A stretch of DNA of 64,000 nucleotides from Halomonas korlensis (GCF_900116705.1 NZ_FPBP01000001.1:248001-312000), one strand, 5' to 3'. Positions 9,318 through 18,850 are shown, counted from the first letter of the stretch. Numbers and translations are program-made. The notes: generated by a model not told the origin, from the sequence alone.

Positions 9318-9911
9318 ATGCAGACCCCACAGGGCGGTTTCGATGTCGGTACACGGTTGCGACAACTACGCAATGCGCGAGGCCTCTCGCAACGCGAGCT
9401 GGCCAAGCGTGCCGGCGTGACCAACAGCACCATCTCGCTCGTCGAGCAGAACAGCGTCAGCCCTTCGGTGAGTTCCCTGAAAAAGATTCTCGACGCACTG
9501 CCGGTATCGATCAGCGCTTTCTTTGCCGGCGAAGACACCAGCCAGCCGCGGCCCTTCTATCGTGCCGACGAACTCACCGAGATCGGCGACGGCCACCTTT
9601 CCTGGCGGCTGGTCGCAGCACGTCAGCCGGGTCGCAGCATGTCGATCATCCATGAGCGCTATCCGCCCGGCAGCGACAGCGGCGAGGAAATGTTCGAACA
9701 CGAAGGTGAGGAAGGTGGCGTGGTAGTTGCCGGTGAGATTGAGATCACCGTCAGCGAAGAAGTCGCCGTGCTGGGGGAAGGAGATGCCTACTATTTCGAC
9801 TCGCGCCTGCCCCATCGATTCCGCAACATCGGTGAGGCGGAGTGTGTAATCGTCAGTGCCAGTACCCCGCCGACCTTCTCGGACGGCGGACAGGAAAGGC
9901 ATCACGTCTGA
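9318..9911 (+). CDS. XRE-family transcriptional regulator with C-terminal cupin domain
   Basis: The 197-residue protein has an N-terminal helix-turn-helix (about residues 10-66, with LSQRELAKRAGVTNSTISLVEQ) and a C-terminal cupin (about 105-190, GSDSGEEMFEHEGEEGGVV through FDSRLPHRFRN). This is the PuuR-type layout, where the cupin usually senses a small metabolite such as a polyamine, amino acid or sugar. The start at 9318 follows an AGGAG six bases upstream. It converges on uraA (6 bases apart), so the target is not obvious from position; it could control itself or the molybdenum-cofactor genes it diverges from. Confidence 0.85.
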   Translation: MQTPQGGFDVGTRLRQLRNARGLSQRELAKRAGVTNSTISLVEQNSVSPSVSSLKKILDALPVSISAFFAGEDTSQPRPFYRADELTEIGDGHLSWRLVAARQPGRSMSIIHERYPPGSDSGEEMFEHEGEEGGVVVAGEIEITVSEEVAVLGEGDAYYFDSRLPHRFRNIGEAECVIVSASTPPTFSDGGQERHHV

Positions 9912-9917
9912 GGCGGC

Positions 9918-11162
9918 TTATTCGTCCTCTTCATCTCGTGGCAGCACCCAATTGAGCACAATGCCTACCAGCGCCGCCAGGCTGACGCCCTGAAGGGTGA
10001 ATTGGCCGCCCCCGAACTGCATGCCGCCGATACCGAACACCAGCACCAGCGATACCACCACCAGATTGCGTGGCGCGGTCAACGGCTTGCCGGCACGCAC
10101 CAGGGTATTCATGCCCACCACGGCGATCGACCCGAAAAGCAGCGTCATGATGCCGCCCATGACGGGGCCGGGAATAGTCTGCAGTAGCGCGCCCAGCTTG
10201 CCGACAAAGGCCAGGACGATGGCAATGACTGCTGCCACCACCACGATTCTCGGGTCAAAGGCGCGCGTCAGGGTCACCGCGCCAGTCACTTCCGAGTAGG
10301 TGGTGTTGGGTGGGCCACCGAACAGCGCCGCTGCGGTCGTGGCCAGGCCGTCGCCCAGCAGGGTGCGGTGCAGGCCGGGTTTCTCGAGGTAATTACGGCG
10401 CGTGACCGAGCCAATGGCGACCATATCACCGATGTGCTCGACGGCCGGCGCAATGGCCACGGGAATCATGAACAGGATAGCGGCCCAGTGAAAGCTCGGC
10501 GCCGTAAAGCTGGGCAGGGCCAGCCAGGCGGCCTCCTGCACGGGCGTGAAATCGACCACCCCCATCAGCAGGGCCAGCAGGTAGCCGGTGACGATCCCCC
10601 CCATGATGGGGATCAGGCGCAGCAGCCCACGACCGAACACGGCGAGGACCAGGGTTACCAGCAGGCTGACCATCGACAAGAAGACCGCCGGGCCGTAATC
10701 GATGTTATCGCTGGTCTGGCCGGTGGCCATCTCAACCGCCACCGGCGCCAGGGCCAGGCCGATCACCATGATCACCGGCCCGACAACCACCGGCGGCAGC
10801 AAACGGTGCAGCCAGCCCGTCCCCTTGAGCCGCACCACCTGGGAAATCGCCACATACACCAGGCCGGCCGCCATCAAACCGCCCAGCGTGGCGGATACCC
10901 CGAAGCTTGCCACGGAGCCCTGGATCGGCGCGATAAAGGCGAAGGACGACGCCAGGAACACCGGCACCGTGACCCGCGTCACGCCATGGAAGATCAGCGT
11001 GCCGATACCGGCGGTGAATAGCGCCACATTGGGATCAAGCCCGGTCAGCAGTGGTACCAGCACCAGCGCACCAAAGGCCACGAACAGCATCTGCGCCCCG
11101 GTCAGCAGCGTCTTGGGCCAAGAGTCGACGGGCGCCTGCGCCGTCGCTGCTGAATCTGTCAT
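9918..11162 (-). CDS. uraA: Uracil/NCS2 permease (UraA-like)
   Basis: The 414-residue polytopic protein belongs to the NCS2 nucleobase:cation symporters and has the TGIG/THG-type motif (FTAGIGTLIFH), the VPVFLASSFAFI segment, the PAVEHIGDM motif with the substrate-binding Glu, and GGPPNTTYSEVTGAV. Being just downstream of upp it most likely imports uracil. The start at 11162 is preceded by a GGAG and gives the family-typical N terminus; a longer upstream frame is not family-like. A terminator hairpin lies in its leader (11197-11228). Confidence 0.92.
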   Translation of the reverse strand: MTDSAATAQAPVDSWPKTLLTGAQMLFVAFGALVLVPLLTGLDPNVALFTAGIGTLIFHGVTRVTVPVFLASSFAFIAPIQGSVASFGVSATLGGLMAAGLVYVAISQVVRLKGTGWLHRLLPPVVVGPVIMVIGLALAPVAVEMATGQTSDNIDYGPAVFLSMVSLLVTLVLAVFGRGLLRLIPIMGGIVTGYLLALLMGVVDFTPVQEAAWLALPSFTAPSFHWAAILFMIPVAIAPAVEHIGDMVAIGSVTRRNYLEKPGLHRTLLGDGLATTAAALFGGPPNTTYSEVTGAVTLTRAFDPRIVVVAAVIAIVLAFVGKLGALLQTIPGPVMGGIMTLLFGSIAVVGMNTLVRAGKPLTAPRNLVVVSLVLVFGIGGMQFGGGQFTLQGVSLAALVGIVLNWVLPRDEEDE

Positions 11163-11196
11163 GGGAGTGTCTCCATCGTTATGTTTATCGGGGCAG

Positions 11197-11228
11197 AAAA
11201 ACGCCCCTGATCGGTAGCCGCAGGGGCG
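11197..11228 (-). terminator. Intrinsic terminator or attenuator in the upp-uraA spacer
   Basis: On the minus strand, an 8-bp stem CGCCCCTG / CAGGGGCG (11221-11228 with 11202-11209, 11-nt loop) is followed by five T residues. It lies 63 bases after upp and 35 bases before the uraA start. It would either end the upp transcript or, if read through conditionally, attenuate uraA. Confidence 0.8.
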
Positions 11229-11290
11229 AAAACTTAGCGTCAGAATTTTGAATAGCAACCGCAGTGAGCGCGGCCAGTTCTTGTCGAAAA

Positions 11291-11920
11291 TCAGCGGGTG
11301 CCGAAGATCTTGTCTCCCGCATCGCCGAGACCTGGAACGATATAGCCGTTCTCGTCGAGATGGTCGTCGATCCCGGCGGTGTAGATCTCGATATCCGGGT
11401 AGGTGGCCTGCACCCGCTTGATGCCCTCCGGCGCGGCCACCAGCACGATCACCTTCATGAGCTTGCAACCCCGTTCGCGCAACATGTCCAGCGTCGCCAC
11501 CATGGTGCCACCGGTTGCCAGCATCGGGTCGATGACAATCGCCATGCGCTCGTCCAGATCTCCTGCGAACTTGGCGAAATACGGCACCGGCTCCAGGGTC
11601 TGTTCGTCACGGTACAATCCCACGACACTGACACGCGCACTGGGAATAAGGTCGGTGACGCCATCGAGCATACCGAGTCCCGCCCGCAGGATCGGCACGA
11701 TGGTGACCTTCTTGCCCTTCAGCAGCTGCACCGGAATCGGCACGCCGTTCCAGCCATCGATCTCCTGCTCCTGCAGCTCCAGATCCTGGGTCGCTTCGTA
11801 GGTCAGCAGTTTGGCCAGCTCGCCGGCCAGCTCACGAAAGCTCTTGGTGCTGATACCGGCTTCGCGCATTAGACCCAACTTATGCTGGACCAGGGGATGC
11901 TTGATCGCATGGACGCTCAT
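11291..11920 (-). CDS. upp: Uracil phosphoribosyltransferase
   Basis: Upp converts uracil and PRPP to UMP in pyrimidine salvage. The 209-residue protein matches the family length and has [13 protein letters not shown], the PRPP-binding [10 protein letters not shown] and the C-terminal uracil-recognition segment [16 protein letters not shown]. The start at 11920 ([16 protein letters not shown]) is the canonical one. It precedes uraA on the same strand, so uptake and phosphoribosylation are linked. Confidence 0.97.
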   Translation of the reverse strand: MSVHAIKHPLVQHKLGLMREAGISTKSFRELAGELAKLLTYEATQDLELQEQEIDGWNGVPIPVQLLKGKKVTIVPILRAGLGMLDGVTDLIPSARVSVVGLYRDEQTLEPVPYFAKFAGDLDERMAIVIDPMLATGGTMVATLDMLRERGCKLMKVIVLVAAPEGIKRVQATYPDIEIYTAGIDDHLDENGYIVPGLGDAGDKIFGTR

Positions 11921-12026
11921 GGTCAGACCTCTTGGAAGACACAACGGAAGGAACGGTAATTGCCTCAAGCGCCGCATGGGCCAGGCGACAAATTGCGCGC
12001 CATTCTACCCGTATCGTCGGTCCAGG

Positions 12027-12725
12027 TTAAGGCACGCTGGCCTCGGGATCGGCAGGCAATTGCCAATCGATAGGCGATCGGCCCTGCTGCTCGAGAAAGG
12101 CATTGGCTTGCGAGAAATGGTGATTGCCGAAGAAGCCACGATGGGCCGATAGCGGAGAAGGATGCGGCGACTCCAGCACCAGGTGGCGAGAGGTATCGAC
12201 CAGGGCCTTTTTCTTGCGCGCAGGACTCCCCCACAACAGAAATACCGACGGTTTGGCATGCTCGTTGACCGCTGCGATAGCCCGGTCGGTGAAGGTTTCC
12301 CAGCCTTTGCCACGATGCGAGCCGGCATTGCCTCGCTCAACGGTCAGCGACGTATTGAGCAGCAGCACGCCCTGACGGGCCCAGTATTCGAGATTGCCGT
12401 GGTTGACGGGTTCAACGCCCAGATCGGCGGCCAATTCCTTGTAGATATTGACCAGCGATGGCGGCACCGGCACCTCGGGGCGCACCGAGAAACACAGCCC
12501 ATGGGCCTGGTTGGGGCCGTGGTAAGGGTCCTGACCCAGTATCACCACCTTGACCTGATCCAGCGGAGTCAATTCAAAAGCCCGGAACCAGTCGGACGAG
12601 TGCGGGTAGATGACCTTATGGGAAGATTTCTCGGCGGACAGGAAGTCGCGCAGCACCTGCATGTAAGGTTTTTCGAACTCGGCGCCCAGCCATTCTTGCC
12701 AGCTGTCGGGGAGCGGACTGTTCAT
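12027..12725 (-). CDS. ung: Uracil-DNA glycosylase
   Basis: Ung removes uracil from DNA to start base-excision repair. The 232-residue protein contains the water-activating motif [18 protein letters not shown], the [11 protein letters not shown] segment and the catalytic [14 protein letters not shown] loop (family 1 UDG). The start at 12725 ([13 protein letters not shown]) matches E. coli Ung length; a longer upstream frame overlapping the apt end is not homologous. It sits between upp and apt on the same strand. Confidence 0.97.
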   Translation of the reverse strand: MNSPLPDSWQEWLGAEFEKPYMQVLRDFLSAEKSSHKVIYPHSSDWFRAFELTPLDQVKVVILGQDPYHGPNQAHGLCFSVRPEVPVPPSLVNIYKELAADLGVEPVNHGNLEYWARQGVLLLNTSLTVERGNAGSHRGKGWETFTDRAIAAVNEHAKPSVFLLWGSPARKKKALVDTSRHLVLESPHPSPLSAHRGFFGNHHFSQANAFLEQQGRSPIDWQLPADPEASVP

Positions 12726-12786
12726 GATGTAGCGCCTCGCTTGATGGACCGGCGGTCGGCCTCTGGCATTGATCGCAGCGGTTGGA

Positions 12787-13332
12787 TCACTCGTCTTCAG
12801 TAAAGGAGCAGACCGCAAAAACCCCGTAGCCAGCCTCACGAATCCGGCTGGAGCCTCCAAGGTCCGGCAGATCGATGATGGTGGAGGTTTCCACCACCTG
12901 GCCGCCGCTGCGGGTGATGAGCTTGGCGGCCGCCAGCATGGTGCCGCCGGTTGCGATCAGATCATCGACGATAAGAATGCGATCGCCTTCCCTGAAAGCA
13001 TCGGAATGCAGTTCTACCTCCGCCTGACCGTATTCCAGCGTGTAGGTTTCGCTGATGGTCTTGAAGGGCAGCTTGCCCTTCTTGCGTACTGGCACGAAGC
13101 TACAGTTCAACTCATAGGCCAGTGGCGCACCGACAATGAAACCGCGGGCATCGATGGCGGCGATTGCGTCCAGTTCCATGTCCTGGTAACGATGCACGAA
13201 ACTGTCGATCAGCTTGCGAAACGCCGAGCTGTTCTGCAGCAGCGGGGTAATGTCGCGAAAGTTGACCCCCGGCTGCGGCCAGTCAGGGACGGTACGGATC
13301 ACGGTCTTGATATAGTCGCCGTAGATGCTCAT
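12787..13332 (-). CDS. apt: Adenine phosphoribosyltransferase
   Basis: Apt makes AMP from adenine and PRPP. The 181-residue protein has [31 protein letters not shown], the RKKGKLP flexible loop and the PRPP motif [14 protein letters not shown]. The ATG at 13332 gives the family start MSIYGDYIK; an in-frame TTG one codon earlier is less likely. A purine permease gene ends 36 bases upstream on the same strand, which suggests a salvage operon of permease and apt. Confidence 0.96.
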   Translation of the reverse strand: MSIYGDYIKTVIRTVPDWPQPGVNFRDITPLLQNSSAFRKLIDSFVHRYQDMELDAIAAIDARGFIVGAPLAYELNCSFVPVRKKGKLPFKTISETYTLEYGQAEVELHSDAFREGDRILIVDDLIATGGTMLAAAKLITRSGGQVVETSTIIDLPDLGGSSRIREAGYGVFAVCSFTEDE

Positions 13333-13371
13333 CAAAACGAGTCTCGGTGAGTGAATGCAGTCGATGTGGGA

Positions 13372-14676
13372 TCAGTCGAGGAACAGGAACTTGGCAGCAA
13401 ACAGCAAGGCCAGCAACACCACCGCAGGATTAAGGTCCTGGAAGCGACCAGACAGCGCCTTGATGGCAGCATAGCTGATGAAGCCCAGCGCGATGCCTTC
13501 GGCAATGGAGAAGGTCAACGGCATGGCCAGGGCGGCAATCAGCACCGGAGCGGCGTCGGTAGGATCGTCCCAGTTGGCGTGAGCCAGGCTACCCGCCATC
13601 AGCACCGCCACGTAGAGCAGTGCCCCGGCGGTCGCATAGGCGGGAATGGAGCCCGCTAGCGGTGCGAAGAACAGGCTGATCAGAAACAGCACAGCGACCA
13701 CTACGGCGGTCAGCCCGGTGCGCCCACCCGAGGCGATGCCAGCGGTGGATTCGATATAGCTCGTGGTGGTAGAGGTGCCAAGCACAGCGCCCGCCATGGA
13801 TGCACTGCTGTCGGCCATCATCGCACGGCCCAGACGTGGCAGCTTGCCGTTCTCGTCGAGCAAGCCACCCTTGTGAGCCACCCCTACCAGCGTGCCGGAG
13901 GTATCGAACAGGTCGACGAACAGAAAGGCGAAAATTACGCTGAGCATCGCCACATCAAGTGCCCCGACCAGGTCCATGGCCATGAAGGTCGGCCCGATGG
14001 AAGGCGGCATGGACATGAAGCCACCGAACTCGTTGTGGCCAAACAGCATTGCCAGCAAGGTGACCCCGAGAATGCCGATCATGACCGCGCCGGTCACCTT
14101 GAGATAGGCCAGAGCCGTGATTACGAAGAAGCCCAGCAAGGCATAGAGGGCCGCCGGCTCGGAAAGATCACCCAGTGCCACATAAGTGGCCTCGTTGGCG
14201 ACCACGATGCCCGCATTCTTCAAGGCGATCATTGCCAGAAACAGACCAATACCGGCGGCAATGCCAAGCCGCAGCGAGAGCGGAATCGAGTTGATGATCC
14301 ACTCGCGAATCTTGAAGATACTGAGCAGAAAGAAGCAAAAACCGGAGAGAAATACCGCACCCAGAGCTGCCTCCCACGTATAACCCATGCCCAGCACGAC
14401 GCCATAGGTGAAAAAGGCATTCAGGCCCATCCCAGGCGCCTGGGCAATGGGATAATTGGCCCACAGCCCCATGATCAGACAGCCCAACGCCGCCGCCAGG
14501 CAGGTGGCGACAAACACCGCCCCATAATCCATTCCGGCCTGAGACAGGATGCTGGGGTTGACGAAGATGATATAGGCCATGGTCAGGAAGGTCGTGATCC
14601 CCGCGATGACCTCGGTCTTGACGTTAGTGTGATGCTCGGTCAGCTTGAAATGATTGTCGATCAGGCGTTTCAGCAT
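13372..14676 (-). CDS. NCS2-family adenine/guanine/hypoxanthine permease (AzgA type)
   Basis: The 434-residue membrane protein starts MLKRLIDNHFKLTEHHTNVKTEV and shows the AzgA/AdeP-type hallmarks: AGITTFLTMAYIIFVNPSIL, APGMGLNAFFTYGVVLGMG, LFVDLFDTSGTLVGVAHKGG and the GTSTTTSYIESTAGIASGGR loop. These transporters import purine bases with protons. Location immediately upstream of apt points to adenine or hypoxanthine as substrate, but sequence alone does not separate AdeP from GhxP types. Confidence 0.92.
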   Translation of the reverse strand: MLKRLIDNHFKLTEHHTNVKTEVIAGITTFLTMAYIIFVNPSILSQAGMDYGAVFVATCLAAALGCLIMGLWANYPIAQAPGMGLNAFFTYGVVLGMGYTWEAALGAVFLSGFCFFLLSIFKIREWIINSIPLSLRLGIAAGIGLFLAMIALKNAGIVVANEATYVALGDLSEPAALYALLGFFVITALAYLKVTGAVMIGILGVTLLAMLFGHNEFGGFMSMPPSIGPTFMAMDLVGALDVAMLSVIFAFLFVDLFDTSGTLVGVAHKGGLLDENGKLPRLGRAMMADSSASMAGAVLGTSTTTSYIESTAGIASGGRTGLTAVVVAVLFLISLFFAPLAGSIPAYATAGALLYVAVLMAGSLAHANWDDPTDAAPVLIAALAMPLTFSIAEGIALGFISYAAIKALSGRFQDLNPAVVLLALLFAAKFLFLD

Positions 14677-14779
14677 GGGAGTCGTTCCTGCGCGCATGGC
14701 CACCCAGGGCCAGTGAGAGGGCGAGAAAAGCCGTTCATGGTAACCAAAGCCCTGCAGGGATGCGAGGCAGCGAACACTC

Positions 14780-15415
14780 TCACGATTCGTTGCCGCGTAA
14801 GGCCAGCACACGTTCAACCGTCTCGACGATGGCCTGGGTCTGGGGGTCGATTTCGATATTGACGCGATCGCCCGGCTTGCGATCCGCCAGGACCGTTCGA
14901 GCCAGGGTTTCGGGAATCAGATTGACGCAGAAACGCGGACCATGGACGGCATCGGGCTGACGTACCTCACCGATGGTCAGGCTGATGCCATCGACACCGA
15001 TATAGCCCTTGTCGAAAAGAAAGCGCCCCAGCTCATGCGATAGTTCAAACCAGAGGCGGCGGTTGTCAGGGGCTTCATCGATATCCACCAGTCCGGCCGT
15101 GGCGATCACATGGCCCGACATGGCGTGCCCGCCGATCTCGTCGCCGAAGCGTGCTGCCCGCTCGATATTGACGCGATCCCCCACCTTCAACGCACCAAGG
15201 TTGGTCACGCGCAGGGTTTCGCGCATCAAATCAAAGCGCACTCGCTCGCCTTCGATGGCGGTCACCGTGAGGCAGACCCCGTTATGGGCTACCGAAGCGC
15301 CGGGCACGAGCCCTGCCCGAAGCGCTTCAGGCATGGCGACAACATGCGTGCGAAACGCCTCTGCCTCCTCGATGGCGATGATTTCTGCCGTTCCCTGCAC
15401 GATGCCGGTGAACAT
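14780..15415 (-). CDS. ribE: Riboflavin synthase, alpha chain
   Basis: The enzyme dismutates two 6,7-dimethyl-8-ribityllumazine molecules into riboflavin and a pyrimidine. The 211-residue protein is built of two lumazine-binding repeats, each beginning with a related motif: [12 protein letters not shown] at residue 1 and [12 protein letters not shown] in the middle. The first repeat has the conserved [10 protein letters not shown] and the second [13 protein letters not shown]. It stands alone here; no FMN-riboswitch-like structure was recognised upstream. The E. coli equivalent is also called ribC. Confidence 0.96.
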   Translation of the reverse strand: MFTGIVQGTAEIIAIEEAEAFRTHVVAMPEALRAGLVPGASVAHNGVCLTVTAIEGERVRFDLMRETLRVTNLGALKVGDRVNIERAARFGDEIGGHAMSGHVIATAGLVDIDEAPDNRRLWFELSHELGRFLFDKGYIGVDGISLTIGEVRQPDAVHGPRFCVNLIPETLARTVLADRKPGDRVNIEIDPQTQAIVETVERVLALRGNES

Positions 15416-15678
15416 TGACGCTCCTCACGATGGCGGCCATGCACCGCTGGGTGAAAAGCAGTGCGCCGCGGGTTTTAGAAGAAAGAGGCCGATAGCATAA
15501 AAAATTCCGCCCGTGCCCGTCCATGCAAGAACCACGGCCATGGGACCAATCTTGACAGCCTTCTGCTTTGGTCGTAGCCTTCGCGCACTTTTAACGGCGC
15601 CGATTTGACCCCCGGATTGCGGGCGCCACCGCCACCTGCCCGCCCGACCGTAAAAGCGGCGCCACTTCGGTGGCTCAT

Positions 15679-16722
15679 ATGATCCGACTTCGCACGGTTT
15701 CCAAGACCTATGGCAGCGGCCCGTCGGCCGTTACTGCCCTCAGGAACGTTGATCTGCATGTCCCGAAAGGCCAGATCCATGGTGTGATCGGTCTCTCGGG
15801 GGCGGGCAAATCGACGCTGATCCGTTGTGTGAACCTGCTCGAGCGCCCTACCCAAGGGATTGTCAGCGTCGATGGCCAGGAGCTTACTGGACTTTCCGGG
15901 ACGGCGCTGAATCAGGCGCGGCATCGCATCGGCATGATCTTCCAGCATTTCAACCTGCTGACCAACCGAACGGTTTACCGGAATGTCGCGCTGCCTCTGG
16001 AGTTGATGGGGATGGCGCGCGGCGAGATCCGCGAGCGGGTCGATCCCTTGCTCAAGATGGTGGGCCTGGATGACAAGACAGACCAATATCCAGCACAGCT
16101 ATCGGGTGGTCAGAAGCAGCGGGTGGCGATCGCCAGAGCGCTCGCCAGCCGGCCCAAGGTGCTGTTGTGCGACGAGGCCACCTCGGCGCTCGACCCACAG
16201 ACCACCGGCTCCATTCTGGCGCTGCTGCGTGATATCAATCGCCAGCTTGGCCTGACCATCCTGCTGATTACCCATGAAATGGAAGTCGTCAAAACGATAT
16301 GCCATCGCGTCAGCCTGATTTCCGACGGCGCACTGGTCGAAGAGGCCGATGTCGGTGACTTCTTCACCGCACCGCGTACCGAACTGGGCCGCCGCTTTCT
16401 CAATGACTTTCTGGAACTCGAGCCTCCCCGAGCGCTGATCGAGCGACTCGAAGCGTCTCCCGGCGAACACAACCACCCCGTCGTGCGCCTCGCCTTTTCG
16501 GGAGATGCCGTCTCCACGCCGCTTATCTCACGACTCGCCAGAGAATGCGGCGTTGACGTCAGCATTCTCCAGGCCAAGGTGGAGTCGATACAGGATCGCA
16601 CCCTCGGTCTGATGATTGCCGAGCTGATGGGCCCCGCGGAAAAGACCCGGGAAGCCATCGATTATCTGGAAGATCACAACCTGAACGTGGAGGTGCTTGG
16701 CCATGTCCAGCGCGATGCTTGA
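15679..16722 (+). CDS. metN: Methionine ABC transporter ATP-binding protein (MetN)
   Basis: MetN powers D/L-methionine import through MetI. The 347-residue protein has Walker A GLSGAGKST (39-47), signature LSGGQKQR, Walker B VLLCDEATSALD, the switch His (LITHEME) and a C-terminal NIL/ACT-like domain (about 265-345) that senses methionine in the family. The ATG at 15679 is used; a GTG three codons upstream is possible. The last 20 bases overlap metI. No MetJ-box-like repeat or S-box was recognised in the 260 bases upstream. Confidence 0.95.
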   Translation: MIRLRTVSKTYGSGPSAVTALRNVDLHVPKGQIHGVIGLSGAGKSTLIRCVNLLERPTQGIVSVDGQELTGLSGTALNQARHRIGMIFQHFNLLTNRTVYRNVALPLELMGMARGEIRERVDPLLKMVGLDDKTDQYPAQLSGGQKQRVAIARALASRPKVLLCDEATSALDPQTTGSILALLRDINRQLGLTILLITHEMEVVKTICHRVSLISDGALVEEADVGDFFTAPRTELGRRFLNDFLELEPPRALIERLEASPGEHNHPVVRLAFSGDAVSTPLISRLARECGVDVSILQAKVESIQDRTLGLMIAELMGPAEKTREAIDYLEDHNLNVEVLGHVQRDA

Positions 16723-17356
16723 GCTGATTCTCGAAGCCACCCTGGACACACTCTACATGGTGGCACTGTCCGGTGTGATTTCGGCGTTGGTCGGCATACC
16801 GCTGGGTGTGCTGCTCTATGTCACTCGTCCGCGGCAGGTCATGGCCCACCCGTTGCTCAACCGCAGCCTGGGCATCATTACCAATATCGGGCGCTCGATC
16901 CCGTTCATCATCCTGATGGTGGCGATCATTCCCTTCACCCGCATGCTGGTGGGTACATCGATCGGTACCAACGCCGCCGCTGTACCATTGACCATCGCTG
17001 CCATTCCCTTTGTGGCACGCCTCGTCGAAGGTGCGCTCAACGAGATTCCCCCGGGGCTGGTCGAGGCCGCTCAATCCATGGGGGCGACGCCATGGCAGGT
17101 GATTACCAAGGTCCTGGTGCCGGAGGCTCGTGGCGGCATCTTCACCGCCCTCACGGTGACGGCCGTCACCCTGGTCAGCTACTCGGCCATGGCCGGTGCG
17201 GTAGGAGGAGGAGGTCTCGGGGACCTGGGCATCCGCTACGGTTATAACCGCTTCAATCCTACCGTCATGTTGATCACGGTCGTGGTCCTGATCGTGATGG
17301 TGCAGGGCTTTCAAAGCCTGGGGGATTACCTGGTGCGCAAGAGCGATCACAAGTGA
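16703..17356 (+). CDS. metI: Methionine ABC transporter permease (MetI)
   Basis: The 217-residue inner-membrane permease has about five membrane segments and the EAA loop facing MetN (EAAQSMGATPWQVITKVLVPEA). GRSIPFIILMVAIIPFTRMLVGTSIG is characteristic of MetI, as is the later GGGGLGDLGIRYGYNR. Two starts are possible, 16703 (overlapping metN by 20 bases) and 16715. It forms an operon with metN upstream and probably metQ downstream. Confidence 0.95.
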   Translation: MSSAMLELILEATLDTLYMVALSGVISALVGIPLGVLLYVTRPRQVMAHPLLNRSLGIITNIGRSIPFIILMVAIIPFTRMLVGTSIGTNAAAVPLTIAAIPFVARLVEGALNEIPPGLVEAAQSMGATPWQVITKVLVPEARGGIFTALTVTAVTLVSYSAMAGAVGGGGLGDLGIRYGYNRFNPTVMLITVVVLIVMVQGFQSLGDYLVRKSDHK

Positions 17357-17454
17357 TTATTGGTCTTGATAACCAAAATGCATTACAGATTCACGCGTTA
17401 TTTCTTTAGTATGCTTAATGGTTATTCATGATCTTCAAGAAGGAGACACTCGAG

Positions 17455-18249
17455 ATGCGCAAGACGCTGATTGGCACCCTGACCGCTGCCGCCCTCACCG
17501 TGACCGCAGGAGCGACCATCGCCGACGAGCACACCATTAAGGTAGGCACCGTGGCGGGGCCCGAAACCGAGGTCATGCAGGTCGCCGTGGATATCGCCGA
17601 GCGCGAGTATGGTCTCGAAGTCGAAGTCATCGAATTCACCGACTACGTGACGCCCAATGCCGCGCTGGCCGACGGCAGCCTCGATGCCAACGCCTACCAG
17701 CACGAGCCCTACATGCGCTCCATGGTCGAGGATCGTGGCTATGATTTCGCGGTGGCCGGCTATACGTTCGTCTACCCGATCGGCGCTTACTCCGAAAAGT
17801 ACGATAGCATCGACGCCTTGCCGGAGGGTGCCATCATCGCCCTTCCCAACGACCCCTCCAACGAGGGCCGTGCGCTGATCCTGATGCACAACGAAGGCCT
17901 GATCACGCTGGACGACCCGGAGAACCTCGAGGCGACGCCCATCGATATCGTCGAGAACCCGCGCGACTTCGACTTTCGCGAAATCGAAGCGGCGCAATTG
18001 CCTCGCGTGCTGCCCGATGTCGATATGGCATTCATCAACAATACCTTTGCCCAGCCCGCCGGCTTGAGCCTCGACGATGCGCTGATCAAGGAAGGCCCCG
18101 AATCGCCCTATGTGAACCTGATCGTGGTGCGTGAGGGTGACGAGAATCGCGAGGCCATAAAACAGCTAGTCGAGTCGTACCAGACCGAAGAAGTCGAAGC
18201 CAAGGCAGACGAACTCTTCGGACCGCAAGCGGTGCCCGGCTGGAAGTGA
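17455..18249 (+). CDS. metQ: Methionine-binding protein of the MetNIQ transporter
   Basis: The 264-residue protein is a NlpA/MetQ-type solute-binding protein with TPNAALADGSLDANAYQHEPYM and the FINNTFAQPAGL region near the C terminus. A signal peptide (about 1-24, ending GATIADEH) is clear, but there is no lipobox Cys, unlike E. coli MetQ, so it is probably a free periplasmic protein. The start at 17455 follows an AAGGAG. About 100 AT-rich bases separate it from metI, and a strong terminator follows (18276-18302). Confidence 0.92.
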   Translation: MRKTLIGTLTAAALTVTAGATIADEHTIKVGTVAGPETEVMQVAVDIAEREYGLEVEVIEFTDYVTPNAALADGSLDANAYQHEPYMRSMVEDRGYDFAVAGYTFVYPIGAYSEKYDSIDALPEGAIIALPNDPSNEGRALILMHNEGLITLDDPENLEATPIDIVENPRDFDFREIEAAQLPRVLPDVDMAFINNTFAQPAGLSLDDALIKEGPESPYVNLIVVREGDENREAIKQLVESYQTEEVEAKADELFGPQAVPGWK

Positions 18250-18275
18250 TAATCCCTCATTGAGAGATGAGCTGA

Positions 18276-18302
18276 GGCCGGCCACTGTGCCGGCCCTTTT
18301 CG
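18276..18302 (+). terminator. Intrinsic terminator of metNIQ
   Basis: A 7-bp GC stem (GGCCGGC 18276-18282 with GCCGGCC 18289-18295, 6-nt loop) is followed by TTTTC, 27 bases after metQ. Confidence 0.85.
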
Positions 18303-18335
18303 TTCAACCGACCCTTTTCATTCGAGGAGCCGCTT

Positions 18336-18809
18336 ATGACACCGGACTACCCCTTGCTCGTCCGCCAACTCGAAGCCCTGCTCGACACGCTCGACTGGTT
18401 GAGCAACAGCGCGCAGACCTGCGCTTTCATCATGCAGGAAGTCGGCGAGCTGAATTGGGTCGGCTTCTATCTGCACCGCCAGCCCAACATGCTCAGCCTC
18501 GGGCCTTTCCAGGGCAAGCCGGCCTGCCACCCCATCCCTTTCGAAAAGGGCGTGTGTGGTGCCGCGGCCCGTACCAGAGAGACCCAGCGCATCGACGATG
18601 TTCACGCCGTGGCCGACCACATCGCTTGCGATAGCGCCTCGAATGCCGAGCTCGTCGTCCCGATCGTGGTGAAGGGCCAGCTATGGGGGGTACTGGATCT
18701 GGACAGCCCGACAAAGGCACGCTTCACTACAAACGACCAGGCCGGTATCGAATCGCTCGTGACGGTGTTCATCGACAAGACCGAGCTGACCACGACGGCG
18801 CTGACATAG
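18336..18809 (+). CDS. msrC: Free methionine-(R)-sulfoxide reductase, GAF domain
   Basis: This enzyme reduces free Met-R-sulfoxide to methionine with thioredoxin. The 157-residue single GAF-domain protein carries the three family cysteines: C64 (ACHPI), C74 (KGVCGAAA) and C98 (HIACDSASNAEL), with the conserved PIVVKGQLWGVLDLDSP beyond. It follows metNIQ on the same strand but after a terminator, so it probably has separate transcription; the functional link (uptake plus repair of methionine) is clear. A hairpin terminator follows at 18811. Confidence 0.93.
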   Translation: MTPDYPLLVRQLEALLDTLDWLSNSAQTCAFIMQEVGELNWVGFYLHRQPNMLSLGPFQGKPACHPIPFEKGVCGAAARTRETQRIDDVHAVADHIACDSASNAELVVPIVVKGQLWGVLDLDSPTKARFTTNDQAGIESLVTVFIDKTELTTTALT

Positions 18810-18810
18810 C

Positions 18811-18844
18811 AAAACGCCCCCACAGCCAAGCTGCGGGGGCGTTT
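18811..18844. terminator. Terminator between msrC and the tRNA-Val genes
   Basis: An 11-bp stem with one mismatch (18815-18825 with 18831-18841) is flanked by AAAA on one side and TTT on the other, so it can serve msrC and the oppositely oriented tRNA transcript. Confidence 0.8.
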
Positions 18845-18850
18845 CAGAAC

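Noticed and set aside
13873..14862. A 329-codon His/Gln-rich open frame opposite the purine permease
   Set aside because: Strongly biased His/Gln/Arg composition typical of the reverse strand of a membrane-protein gene.
15416..15678. Possible SAM- or FMN-type riboswitch upstream of metN or at ribE
   Set aside because: No conserved core motif or convincing pairing pattern of either class was found; only unremarkable GC-rich sequence.
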